A stretch of DNA of 64,000 bases. Source: Hermatobates lingyangjiaoensis. Taxonomy: Eukaryota; Arthropoda; Insecta; Hemiptera; Hermatobatidae. Below are positions 36,701 to 50,100 of this stretch, in pieces; within the stretch, counting starts at the first letter, position 1, and each line of letters starts with the position of its first letter. The DNA lies in NCBI GenBank assembly GCA_026182355.1, contig JAPFBL010000254.1, positions 6,135,001 through 6,199,000 on the forward strand, given 5' to 3'. The notes below the pieces were generated by a model that was not told where the DNA came from, searched no databases, and worked only from the letters and a program-made list of their open reading frames with translations. The translations under genes were made by a program, and so were the position numbers.

Positions 36701-37377
36701 CAGAGAAAAAGAAGCTGTTGGTCTCGGATCTGTACAGTGTCATGTACCCCTCATTAAACGAGGATGCATTTAGAATGCTGATGCAGAGACATACTGAGAT
36801 GTAGCTTTTCCCAAACTAAAATGAGAGCTAAATAACAAATTAACCGTATATTTCGCAAACAGCACCGATAGCTATGTCTATAAGTGTGCATGTTGCTAAA
36901 AATAAAAAAGAATTCCTCCAAGACCAGGAGTGTCCAGAATTTTTTGGCTTGTCATGTTCTTTTGAAATGACTATGTCAAAATGAACTACTCTATAAAAGC
37001 TCTAAATATTCTGAGTATACATGCAATATATGCCAGATTTTTTTTTCATTTTTGTATAATATTACAGACTGATGTAATTTACAATTTTAGTGGAACTATT
37101 GTACAATTTCTATTACAATTATTTCCGTCACATAATTAGAATATTACATTTCAAATTGTCATTAATATAATTAAACCGAATAGCTGAGTAGTTTATAAAA
37201 GAAACCAAAATACAATATAACAGAAAGAAAATTATAGAACAAAATTTAAATTAAAGTTAACTAATAAACGGTTATATTAGAGTCAAATACAAAAATAGTT
37301 ATTTTGAATTCTAAACATCTGTATAAACCATTATTGCAGAACACAATCCAATATATTTTAGAACCAATAATAAAAAA

Positions 37378-37425
37378 ATCTGGAGTGGTCTACACTCAAC
37401 TTTATTATAAGTAACTTAATATCAA
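37378..37425 (+). repeat. shared 45-bp motif
   Basis: CTGGAGTGGTCTACACTCAA followed by CTTTATTATAAGTAA; related to 24841, 30800 (inverted), 34925 and 42728. Confidence 0.65.
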
Positions 37426-38119
37426 ACATCTTGGGTATATCATATATAACGTCTCATTTAAGCATGATGTAAACATTTAAATGGGAGATCTTTATAAGTC
37501 TTTCATTCCTGAGGTAGTACAGATAGTGATTGAAGGATATATCAATATATAACCTTATTTTTGTACATCACACAGCTGATCCAAATAATTTCATTAGTAT
37601 AACTACAGCAGTAATAACATTTTTGAAAAACCAAAGTGAAAATTTCTTGATACGAAATATTCTCCTACAAGAGATCATGGCTTTTGTTCAAATAGCCAGA
37701 GGATTTCTTACATCGTTTACTTGACCTCCTTCTACATTAAGTGAAATTTTCAAACTTAAAACAGGAAATTACTCTTATTTTCGCTGAAAAAGATCATAAA
37801 CATCGAAAAAAAATGTCGTTTTAAGATGATTTATAATTAAGGATGTACGATAATTACATTTTTTAATCTTCAAACGAAAGATTTCAATTTTGAATTATCT
37901 TTTACATTTTTGGTCTTTTATAAAATTATTATACTGGGAATTTTATGGCTTCTTAGTATTTAATAAAATCATTTTCCTTCCACATTGTCAAAAATCATAT
38001 ATACCAATTTTTCCTGAGCGAGTGTTATATTTTTCCTGTTTTACTATCTTATAAGGTACGATAAGGCAAATTAAAATATATAATTTGATTATTATATATA
38101 AAATATATAATCTTATAAC

Positions 38120-38263
38120 GCAAAAAAGTGACTTTCCCGTCATGTATAATTCTTCCCAAACAATAGGGATCATCTGCAATATGGGGCCCATTTTTGTGTA
38201 AAATATCAAAGATTCTGGATCGTAGCGTGATAACAAGCAATGCTAACACACTCATCCACCCAT

Positions 38264-38294
<31 letters not shown>

Positions 38295-38365
38295 GACAAC
38301 ATGGAAAAAGCTTTATAAAACGACTTTTGGGACCTCAAAATATATAATTCTGTAAAAATCTCGAG
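38120..38365. repeat. dispersed repeat family R3, copy 2, with (CA)n
   Basis: Close relative of 28,100-28,365, including TCTTCCCAAACAATAGGGAT and ACTTTTGGGACCTCAAAA, with an expanded (CA)n tract at 38269-38294 where copy 1 has CCCACCCACACA. Confidence 0.75.
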
Positions 38366-38947
38366 ATCGATTTTTTTCACGATCACTATACTTTACTTAT
38401 AATAAAGTAAAAATGTTATTTCAACACAGATGATAACAAGTGCATCAATAAAGTGGGGAATACTGAGCTGGAAGTGAATTGATAGCTTGATATGTCTAAG
38501 ATAGTCACTTTTTTTTTTGTGGAATATCTTGCCATAAATTTATTATGCTGAATATATTGCACACCCCTGTTGTAGAAGTTCCATTTTGATTGAAAATGCT
38601 TCAGAACTAATTGATATACAAGAGTAAAATGCGGATGTTATTATAGTAAAAGAAACAGTATAGAAGTCATATAGATTTATTCTAACAGAAAAGGCATATA
38701 TTATGAAGATTGTAGTTATTGACACTTTAGTAACTATGATACAAAAGCGATGCAACGAATATTGTTATTATGAGTCTGCTTCATGTTCTACCTCAACCTA
38801 TCTATAACCTATCTATAATCAGCATTTAACTCTATACTCGTGCTATAATATATCTCGCTTTCCCTTTCAGTTGCTTATTTCTCACGAGGATTGAAAAAGG
38901 TTTTGTTGGTTGATGTAGTCAAAGCAGGATTGCAGTCAAAGTTTGCT

Positions 38948-39375
38948 ATTAACAGATTCAATAATATATCGACCGTTGATAGAATAGGTGTGTTCTCTAA
39001 TCGGGGTTCGGTCTATTTTCCAGGATAAAAAATCAAACTCTCGTTGCCAACGTTTCGGTTTTATTTAAAACCTATTTCATAGGTATCTTCTCCATACACT
39101 CTTCTTATATCCTCATAAAAACCCATATTTTTTATCAAACGGTCCCACCCACCCATTCTATCAAACGGTCGATATATTATTGAATCTGTTATATATATAT
39201 ATTTGGGTTTATATAAGAAGAAATATGGGTTTTTATGAGGATATAAGAAGAGTGTATGGAGAAGATGCATATGAAAAAGGTTTTAAATAAAACAAAAACG
39301 TTGGCAATGAGAGTTTGATTTTTTATCCTGGAAAATTGACCGAACCCCGATTAGAGAACACACCTATATTATTAA
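38948..39375. repeat. palindromic repeat, family U2, inverted pair
   Basis: A full U2 unit on the minus strand (39130-38948) faces a partial unit on the plus strand (39222-39372). The end segment with ATTCTATCAAACGG, again inverted, lies in between (39150-39190) next to a TA tract. Each arm holds a hairpin GGTTTT-AAAT-AAAACC; in the minus-strand unit it is followed by GAAACGTTGGCAACGAGAG. Confidence 0.75.
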
Positions 39376-40840
39376 CTATGAAAATAGATTTTTCACTCCA
39401 TTACACCTCGGTGACTTAGTCGATAGGGTCGTTTACCTTGGCACAGAAACGTCGTTTTGATTCCCTTAACTATTTGTTTCGTTCAGATTTTGTTTCACGA
39501 CTTTAACAAAACCTATTTTAAAGTCAAAAGTAAAATTAAATCGTATAACTGAATTATAAAAATCCTGGTTTGTTTAAGAAACAAACATCACTTGTGAAGT
39601 CCAGATAGTAGGGGTCAGAAAGGAGACAGAACATGAACCTGTTTTTAAGTATTCGCAGACCCTTTCACCATTATGAGCAAACCACTATGATCTCAATGCA
39701 CTAATATTATAAGTCATGCATAATGCAAACAACTAAACACATTTCTTATCATTATCCTTTCAAAATAACATTTTCCTTGAAATGAATAAATGTTGCTGTT
39801 CTAATTTAAAAAAAAAATACTTATATAGCCTATAAAATAGAATTGAACATATTATAGTGGTAGGGAAACTATAGTTTTAAAGTATTCACTCTTAAAGAAC
39901 TTTCGGATTGTCAACATCATGAAGTTATTTTTCAAGCAAAATTTATTTAGGAACTATTTCTTTTATACCCAGAACTATAAAGTTAAATTGAAGAATGTGC
40001 CTTGGAGTATTTTAAACAATAAGATAACAAATGTATCATTTATTTTGTAAAGCATAACGAAATCCTGAATTGTATTTACATCTTCATTTAATTGCAACAT
40101 CGGAAGCTTCAAAAGAAATGAGTTTAAAAGTTGCCTAAAGGACACTCAATTTAAAACAAGGACATTTTCATTGAAATTTCGAAAAAAGTGTTAAATGTGC
40201 TTGTCCTTGAGGCATGGATACAAAATTTCTTATGTTTGCTTAAATCTATGTTGAGAATCACTATATCTGTATTATATAAGAAGTAATGAATGCGTGTTTA
40301 TAAGAGTAATTATAATTTCAAACTACAATTTTAGGGTAGTATGTTAAATTAATCTTAAATAATCAATCTCATGAAAGTCATTTATCTGCTTTAAGGAGAG
40401 TATAATTTACTACCTTTTTATTCCATTTTTTTCCTTAACTTCTGTTTTAGTGTTTATAAATATCATTTAATTTGGTGTTATGTAGTATGTAAGTAAAAGT
40501 GCCCTCTCAAGAGGTAGAAAAGTTTCCTTGGGCAGAAGGGATAGGATTTAAGTAAAATATATATATAAGTTATCAGTCATCAGAATGAGTAAACAAGAAA
40601 CAAATAAATGGAATATTAAAAATGAACTATTAAAGTGTTGAGGGATGTGCAGCCAATGGAGCCCCAAGGGTGTGGAAGAAGCAACCAATGAGAGATCGTC
40701 ATCTCCCACTCCATGAAGTCCATTCCAATTATCATCTCCAAACGATCACTTGATTCTCAAGAGACAACGACTGTTATATTTAGCATGAAGGTTAACTCGA
40801 ATGCCAGTGTCATATAAACTTCAAAAATTAAACAGCAAAC
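39376..40840. other. upstream region of the GLIS gene
   Basis: AT-rich. An initiator-like TCAGTC occurs at 40573-40578 after a TA-rich tract, about 265 bp before the start codon; its distance to the TATA-like stretch is too short to be convincing. Confidence 0.4.
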
Positions 40841-41185
40841 ATGAATGATAACATCGACTTTTTTCTTGAATATTCCATGGATGAACTACTTGATGTTCAA
40901 GAAATGAATGAAGACATCTTTATGGATTGGATAGAACAAATCAATTCAGATTCTTCATCAACAATATTGGATAGTTCCTCATCTGAAGGAAATGAGTCGG
41001 ATTTGTTTGCAGTCGAAATGCCGGTGAGCTGCAGGACTTCAAGGTCTCCGCTGTTATCACAGAGTTCTGATGAAGGTTTCTCAGAGAGTCTCCCGCCTAT
41101 TGGCTCCATACTTCAGTCCAGTAATAAAGTAGACTTCAACGATCATTTCGTTCAGGTCGTCCGAGTCCCTCCACAATCTTTTCAG
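40841..41185 (+). CDS. sug: GLIS gene exon 1 (start codon)
   Basis: Starts at ATG 40841 in good context (GCAAAC ATG A) and runs 115 codons to donor GTAAAA (41186), phase 0. Acidic N-terminus ([20 protein letters not shown]) and a Ser-rich stretch ([18 protein letters not shown]). Confidence 0.9.
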
Positions 41186-44100
41186 GTAAAACTTTTGCAA
41201 ATTCACTGCCTAATTCTAAAAACTCCAATATAATTTGTTTTTTCATTAATCTACTGAACTCTTTATATTAAATATTAATCTAATTAGATTAACATTTTTA
41301 TAACTTAACCAATATGTTTTCTGACTAATCCCAATGCCTTTAATATTATTGATCAGAGTAACCACAATTCTCAAAAAATAAATAATCATTTTGATGTAAG
41401 AATTATCATCTGCAACATTATTGCTTAAAAAAACATTACGAATTTCAGCGGATTCAAAAAACAAGTTCTAATTCAAAATAACGGTATTTGAATTTCTTTA
41501 CCCTCTCACAAATGATCTATTAAATAATTATGTTACTCTGAAAATTCAGATTAGATCACTTTATTACGTTATTAGATCACTTTATGAACTATTGCATATT
41601 GTATTTATAACAAAATTCTCCTCTATATACTCTAATTAATAGAAAGTACAGTCAGTCTGCCAACTGTTGATTGTAACTTATCAAACTAATTCTTTTGATC
41701 TTGAATTTTCATATGAAATTGAAAAAAATGCTTTTGTTGTAAATTTTTTGTTATACTACTGATTATTCAGTAAATGAATTTGAAGAAAAAAATAAATAAA
41801 TCCCTCAAATTATTGTATTGCAGTTATTGACTACACCGTTTTAGAAAGCGTTTAGTTCATTTTATATGGCACTTTTAAAAACACTCTGCTAAGCGCTGAT
41901 TAAAACTAATCGTTGAAATGTAAAAGCCTACACTACCTCTTACTCTTACCTTATACTGTGTTGAATTATATATACTTAAAGCGTTTCTCAAAAAGAGTTT
42001 GAAGTTCTCTTATAAACGTTTAACTCAATCATTCATGTTAGTAGAATGGTGGATTACCAACTTTTCAAAGTACAAACACTTACAGTAACTTGAACAATTT
42101 TTCTTGTAAAATTGTAAAATATAGCCCAATTAAATAGGTAGAATGTTCCAATATTGTTAAAAGCCTGAAATGTTATCCACCTCTAATTTCAATTAATCAT
42201 ATAGAAAATAATATAAAACTTTATTACAATTTATAATAATGTTGAGTACACGTTGTTTCCTTTTAATGTATCCATATCATTTCTAGTTAATTAGTTAAAG
42301 GGAATATTACATAGTACGATATTGATATTGTAAGTGTTAAATAACAACCTTATTATCTGCAATATAGTTCTTCTACAAACTCACAATCTTGATCAATTTA
42401 CATAAAGTTCAAACTCAATTTTTTGGAGTGTTTGTTTTATGTAAATGGACCAAGTTTGTTATCCGTGGATACACATATTTGACTGAAATTTATTATCAAT
42501 TGCATTAGTTTGATGCAAGTTAAGCATACCTCTTTTGTAGTGTTAATAAACCAGTTATATTAATTCATGGATCCCAAATAATAAACACCCCCCCCCCCCT
42601 TATCGATTTTCAAACAATTTGCGAATTTTTTATCAATAATTTCACATGTTTAACAATAAATTATTAAAGTTTAAACTTCTTTTATATATTAATCGATATT
42701 TCCTGTTACAATGACATGTTACAAACAAAATCTGGGGTGGCTTACACTCAACTTTACTCTTAGTAAACATAAACCCGTTGACAATCAATCGAGTTTTGGA
42801 TTTACTTTATTGTGCAGATGTAAATCTTTGGTAAAGTATTATCAAACTTATAATATTAATTTTAATGATTTTATTTGCTTCATTGCTGTTATATCCATTT
42901 TATCAGTTATAAGAAAGTTATAACCTTGAAATCTTATAAGTTTCTGATATGCTCTTACTATTATTATTGTTAGAGGTAATTAGCTATTATATAGTCTACA
43001 TGGCTTATACAATGTAGTCTTTCATCTAGGGCAGGATCTGTCAACTTTCTTTGCTTGAACTTTTTGGACTTCCTGAGAGATTATCTCATCATCTACGGAC
43101 CCCCTTTGACATCATAACCTAACTATGCACATGTATATTTACGAGATGTAGATAAATAAGAATCTTACAATGAAATAATTACAATAGTAATACGAATTTT
43201 AAAGACGAATATCCAGCAAAACTTTAAAGCAACACATTCATTTAACATTCTATTAGGATTTGTAAAAAAGAAGACATATCTAGATAGAGCATAAACAATG
43301 CAGGTATGAAACTTTAAATATTGTCACATTATGATAAACTAATCAAGCGCCTGGTGTTCTACTATTAATGTTTGGATAGTCTAACGGTCAGGTCACTATG
43401 ATTTTTTTGTGTTCATCGTTATGGTATAATAATCTATGTGTATACATTGGGCATGGATCACTAATTATGTACCCTGGACCCTATATTAACTATATTTTTT
43501 GTTTACTGCGTACCCCTGGTGGTCCATGTAGACCATATTGAAAACCCCTGATCTAAAAAGACTCCAGGGTACCGAGTACTTCCGAGACTTCTAACTTAGT
43601 ATATTCAATAGGAAAGTACAAGGACTGTTTTAGCTGGTTTTATATCCAGACTTTTCTCCCTTACTCATCTTTGAATTATTTGGAAAACATGCCCCATAAG
43701 CTCAAAGGCAGTACCGTCAAGTATTGCTCTTCATATAATAACAAGTTCTTCTGCATATCCTTACGCATCGACACTTTGATTGTTTACAGTTTCCAGTAGG
43801 TTGTCCACAACTATTCACCACAATAGGAGCAACAGCACTCCTACCTGAGGTCAGCCGTCAATGGTACTAACACTAAATATCCATTCCATATTTCTCGGGT
43901 TATAACACCCAATTATTAGTTCTGATTCAATAGATTCTAAAACATGTTATCAAAAGATTCCTCATTATCCAAGAGGCAGTCCAGAGTGATTGCTTTATGA
44001 CTTAAGAATGTTTCTATTTAGTTAACCAAAGCTTTTGAAACTGTCTCTTGATTTGACCTTTTCATACTTATGTTGTCCTTTGTGAAAGATGCTTATTTAC

Positions 44101-47100
44101 AAAGACTGATGTTACCGCAGATAGGACCTATTAGTTGTCATTTTATTCTTCCAATATTGTAACCTGATGAAACATTCGTAGTAAGACAATACCTAATATA
44201 AAATTAGCAGTAAGATAATTAATTAATTAAAGTAAGATAATAGTAAGGCAATTAGCAGGAGATTTTTGATAAAATACGAAGAACCCATCAAAACAATGGG
44301 GTTCTTAAACATACCAAGGACTGTATATCTGGCATTAAGACGCTACAGGATGCGACATGTGAATAGATGAAGAACAAACTAAAAACGATCGATTTGCGTT
44401 TGCTGTTACAGTTTTAAAACTTACAAATCAAACTCATTTACATGTCATATTAACAATGTAGGGGGTTAACCATTATTCCAAGTTGAGTATTCAGTTTTAT
44501 AACCATATTACCATTTACAAAGATCTAGATTTATCGAAAGTTTTCTTATAGCTTGCTAATTTTAGATTGATTTTTTAACGAAATTTCCTTGTTCCATAGT
44601 TAGCTGCTAGAATAAAAAGGAATCTATCTCATGAGACCTTATCGCCTTTCTCCAGTCATGTAATTTCAACAAAAAAGTATTCAACTGATTCTCTTAAAAG
44701 TTAGCATCTTTTGGTATAATTGCGTTATGATCCGTCATACTTGTATTCTGTTCACAAGCTTTGTCGTTACAGTCGGATTCACTTATAAGTTAAAAACTTT
44801 ACAAATCATCAAAAATGAACTCCCCGGTTATTTCAAAAATCTGAACTTTCTTTCGGTTAGTGCTCCTGTTAATTTGATATTAATTACAAAAATGTCAACA
44901 CTGTAGACATAGCAGATTAGGAGAAAAAACAAATTCCTCAAATCGCATTTTGGCTACAAAAGTTACTTTCCATAAGAAAATATTAAACAAAAACAATAGG
45001 GCACGTCTACATTGTAGGACCCGTTTGGGGTAAGCTATTAATTTGATCTATGAAGCGGTGTGCCCTGCTGCATACAAAACTTTTGGATACACTCCTATAG
45101 ATATCAACTGCAAAGCTGCTCCTAACTGTAGAAAAAAAAATTACTATATAATTTTTATAAAAAAAAACTATAGTAAGTACCAAGCACTGATAAAAGATGT
45201 TTGGATTATTTAGTGCTTGACGAATCCTCGAGAACAGAGAGACAAACAACACCGAAAATAACAAGAGCATGTATGTGACTGAGACAACTAGAGATCAATT
45301 GAACATTCTTTTCAATAAGTCTCTCCTCATTTTTTTTTCTATTTTTCAAAATAATCGTTGATGAGAGTTGCTGTTTTCCAACGACAACACTTATAAGGCT
45401 TTCACCTGTTAGTGCCCTTCAAGGGGCGGAAATTGTAGCTCATTTATTATTTGGCACCCGTTCTAGTAAAATCGTTTATGAGAAGAGCATAGCCAAAGAA
45501 TGTCATCTAAAAACACTAGTGAATATGAATATATTTTAAATTAGAAAAATGAAGATTCTACGAAATAATATGTAACTCAAAATCATGCGGAGTAGATCAA
45601 AAGACTTTCTGTGACCGATAATACTCAAGTAGTAAGTACTTTGCCCTGTTATGAGTAATTTTTATTTCTTTTTTATGCACAAAATGTTTTTCCCATAAAT
45701 CATATTAAGCTCTTGAAATAAATGATTGTTGGATAACTTGTTGACTCATCCTCTAATGATGTACGATCATAACTTATTAACAATTAATTAATATACTTAT
45801 CTTTTCGCTGAACACATATTTATAAAAATATAGAAAAGAAGTAAGCTTCAGTTATAATGAAGGTATTCTGTAGAGTAACGATTTTCAGGAAGGAAAGGAC
45901 AGAGGGGACTTCGGACATCTGGAATGTAAACAGTACTTGAGGGACGTCATAACTGGTCGAGTGGACAACAGAACGTTAAGTAGTAACCAGGTAGACAATA
46001 TTAATATCATTTAATATTAATGCGTAAATATTAATTGCTAATGTATATTAAATAAATAATATATAAATATTAATTTCATTGAAAAATTAAAGATGTTTTG
46101 AATTTTAACTTATTTCGACGTAGTCTTGGTACTGTTATTTTCTGATATAATGAAATTATTATAATGTCTAGTTATATGGAAGATATAGGCAAGACTACAG
46201 GCAATTGATTGATTGATTACAGGCTCAATTGACAATTGAGATTTGGTTCACGTAAATGGTTTATTCATCAATAATAAATTACGGTTCAGTATTCTTATGC
46301 ATTAACAGGACCGGTTCACAGAAATACTATTCCCAGGGCATAGATAAACGACTAAACATTCTTAAAGTTTAAAAAAAAAACAGTTATAAGGACTAATTGA
46401 CATTCCATGACTATGTATAGATGTTAGTGGGTAACCTATAGAAATAAAGGTTATACAATCTAATTAGTAATTAAAAGCTTTGTCTCATACAAATTCCCTT
46501 AGAAAGACAATGGAAGTGTTCTGAATCTCTGCAGTTCACAGTTCACGGAAGCCTACATCTAATTTTCATATAAACCGATGCCAATTACATTTATCTGTCT
46601 ACAATTTCTTAAGAAAGGTAACGAACAGCTTGTTAATGTCTAAAACTGGAGTCAGGGGACTGATTTAAAACTTCCTAAATACCCCATTTTGATTAAATTT
46701 AAAACCTCAGAATAAGTATTTAAATTAGTAAAATAGATTTTTCCCTTAAGGCTAGGTGAGCAATTTACATAATACCTGATTTAACTTGTGTAATTTTTCT
46801 CAAGAAACCAAATAACACTATTTATATTTGATCATTACTGACTGAAGGGTCTGCGGCCAGATAAAACAAAATTCGTCATATAGATTGTATGAACAATGGA
46901 CTATAAAAATAAGAATAGTGAATTGTAAATAGTTTTGCGTTAATATTTTTTGTCTGATACTTCATACACATAAAATTTCTAATACTGTATCATTCTGTAT
47001 TTCCTGTACTGTTTCAAATTATTACATTGAATTATGAACAATTTGATCAATTTATAAGAGCGTAAGTTATTCTTTTATATTTGATAATAGTATTTACCGA

Positions 47101-50100
47101 ACAATGCTAGATACATCACATTGTGTTGTTAATTCTGCAGAAGAAATAAATGCGAAGATTATTTTTATTAAACTTATAAAATATATATCAGTAAAATAAT
47201 TTACAGTTCATCGTTTACTTAAAATTCATTTCAGTTCGACAAAATTGATATCTATCAAGCAAAATATTGCAGGGAATGAGAAGTTGTAAATATTTGTTCA
47301 TTTGCAAGATTCATTTTTTACCATTTCAATGCATGTTTAAGATATGTTGTTTGTTAAACAGATAGTTGTGCCCACTAGCGAAGCTATCATTTTGGATTTG
47401 TGTGAAGAGGAGTCAGATGAAGGGAGTTTATCTGATGAAAACTGCAGACAATCACAAGGTAAATTACCACCCGATATAAGGATGGATCAACTAAACGAAA
47501 TAATAAACTGATGGAGGGTACTTTGCAGGAGAAGAGCTGCTAGAGTGTCGCTGGGAGGGCTGCTGGAACATCTTTCCCACTCAAAAAGACCTCGTGCGCC
47601 ACATAGAGTCGTCTCATCTGGAATCTAAACAGCCCGACCTTTTCCCCTGCTTCTGGCTACATTGCCCGCGGAGGTCGAGACCCTTCAACGCTCGATACAA
47701 ACTCCTCATTCACATGAGAGTACATTCTGGCGAGAAGCCAAACCGCTGCCCAGTAAGCAGTTAATATAGTCTTTATTGAAAAAAAGAACTCAAAGTTTTC
47801 TTTTGATTCTGCTTACTTATAAAGAATAACATTCAAACCAAACTATTATACCTAATTTAAAAAAAAGTCGAAGTTTAAAAAAAAATATTGAACATTTGAA
47901 ATTTTAAAAACAAATTTAAATACTCTGCACCAATATCGGTCTAATACAAGAAATTTTATATTTCATTCAATTTGGAGTTCTGATATATTTGTTCTATTTT
48001 GAATTCCTGAAGGTTCTTATTTATAATAAAAGTGACTCACGAATAAAAAGTTGACTTTTCACTTTTATAAAACGTTGACTCACGTAACTTGTGCATGTAT
48101 GACAACGTAATTTGTGCATGTATATAGCCTATATATAACTAAACAATTTAGTTTCGTTTGCGTAACTGTTACAATGCTCAACTGCTCATGACAATGTAGA
48201 TGTTGAGTTGGTCTAGCCTACATTAGGCCTAGTTTTAACTTTTAGTTCTGAATCAAATATTGAATATTTTTAGATCCAATTTCCTGAAATCGCCAGATTA
48301 AAGTAAGTGTTTGTTTAGATAAATAATTTAGAGATGGCTGCCCGTCTTTGCAACAAAAAATTTCTGAAGGACCTAGCTTTAATTATTGATATTTTGAATG
48401 AAATATCATTGCTCAGTAATGCCCTTCAAGCAAGAGGCACAACTTTGTTCAGAGGAGAAAACCTCATAATGAGGTCTATTAAAGCATTTGAATTGTTTAA
48501 GGACAATAAAGGTACATTTGAAAAAGAAATTGATGAGAGAGTTGCTTCGGACGCATTCAAAGAGATCCAGTTTACTGAAAACCACAGATTTGTTAGCCTA
48601 CCTCGTCAAAAGCTACTGGAAGCAATAATAGAAAATAGAAAAAAAGACTGATCGCTGGTGATCATGTTAAAGCAACAAGCAATGAGCAGGAAAACTTCCT
48701 TGAGCTATTTAACTCGCCGAACTCATAATATTTTAAGTACCGGTTCGCACGAACTGTTGTAAAGGTGACTGTCAGCGTTTTTTTTCCTATGATTTGTGTC
48801 TCACTATACTGACAATTTTTACCTATACTGTTAAAAATGTTACAATATTTGACTGATATCTGTTTCTTAGTAATTTGTCCAAATCCTTTCGTTTTTTGTA
48901 GTCACCATGTTTCAACTGTTCTCCAGTCATTATCAGATCGTGAATGAGTCTTGTTTACAATTCCGTTGGAGAGATCAGTTCTTACACTCTTAGTTGAGTA
49001 GTCTTAAGGTTGGATTTATCTATCAAATAATACCCAACTTTGTGGAGGTTGTTTAAAAGTTTTATAATTCTATTACCATTATCGAACATTTATATATCCT
49101 TTTCAAGAAGAGCTTCTATATTTTTTAATCTATATATACTGTTTTTATTCAATATTATTTTTGAACAATAATAATTTCTTACTAGTGTTTCTTGTATTAG
49201 TAATTAATAATGATTTCTTTCATTTACTCGAAATCTTATATTATATTTATATTTCAACTAGCTGATCTACCCGGCTTTACCCGGGAAACAATTTAATTCC
49301 AACTCTAATAATAAATTACATATAACGAAAACAATTTAAATTTTCTATAATTCCGTTACACTTAACTTTTTTGAGATAAGCGACATTAATACAGAATTAA
49401 AATTATAGATTACGCAAAAAAAGTATAATCTAACACTGATTATAAATTGCATACACTGTCTAATAATATTGAAAGTTGATAGATTAGATTAAACAAATAA
49501 TAAAAAGAATATTTTTTGCCGAACAATACATGAAGAAATGTTCAAAGAAGTCTAAGCTCATTAAAAGTGATATGTCTTATCTGTTAAATATAATGACACA
49601 AATTTTAAACCCCCAAGTCGTTTCAATTAGGAACCAGTTAGTTGAAGAGGCTAAACCATATCACATTACATTTCATTCAATAATTTCAATTTGAAGACTT
49701 CACACAGTTTTAAATGTTTAATTAGAATTATATCAGTAAACAAAAATGTCTCTTAAAAGTTTGAATAACAATATTTTGATGAAATACTATTTGTTTATGA
49801 AGAAGCATTGTATCGAAAAGTGTCAATTGAGTTCCAAATGTTAAATTCTAAATATATTTTTCATTATGTAATGATAAGAGTTATTATGTTAAGAACTGTA
49901 TTTATACCCACATTTCTTCATCCATTTTTTATGCTGTATATATTACCTTATGTTTTACTGATTTTGACATGCATAAACGTCTTCTAGTTAGATATTATCG
50001 ATATATATAATAACTTATCATTTTGCCTATATGGAGTAGGGCCGATTACTAATTACTAATAATTAAATATTTTAAACAAACGAACGAATTAATCAATCAG

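Larger units (their letters stand above)
41186..45888. other. GLIS intron 1 (4.7 kb)
   Basis: AT-rich with a C-run at about 42586-42599, the shared motif at 42728, a hAT-like MITE at 43.0-43.6 kb, a cysteine-rich antisense remnant near 43,730-43,865 and an R3 repeat at 44.96 kb. No further exon with compatible phase and splice sites was seen. Confidence 0.5.

Noticed and set aside
43730..43865. Minus-strand cysteine-rich reading ([18 protein letters not shown])
   Set aside because: Short and followed by stops; probably a transposon remnant but too little to assign.
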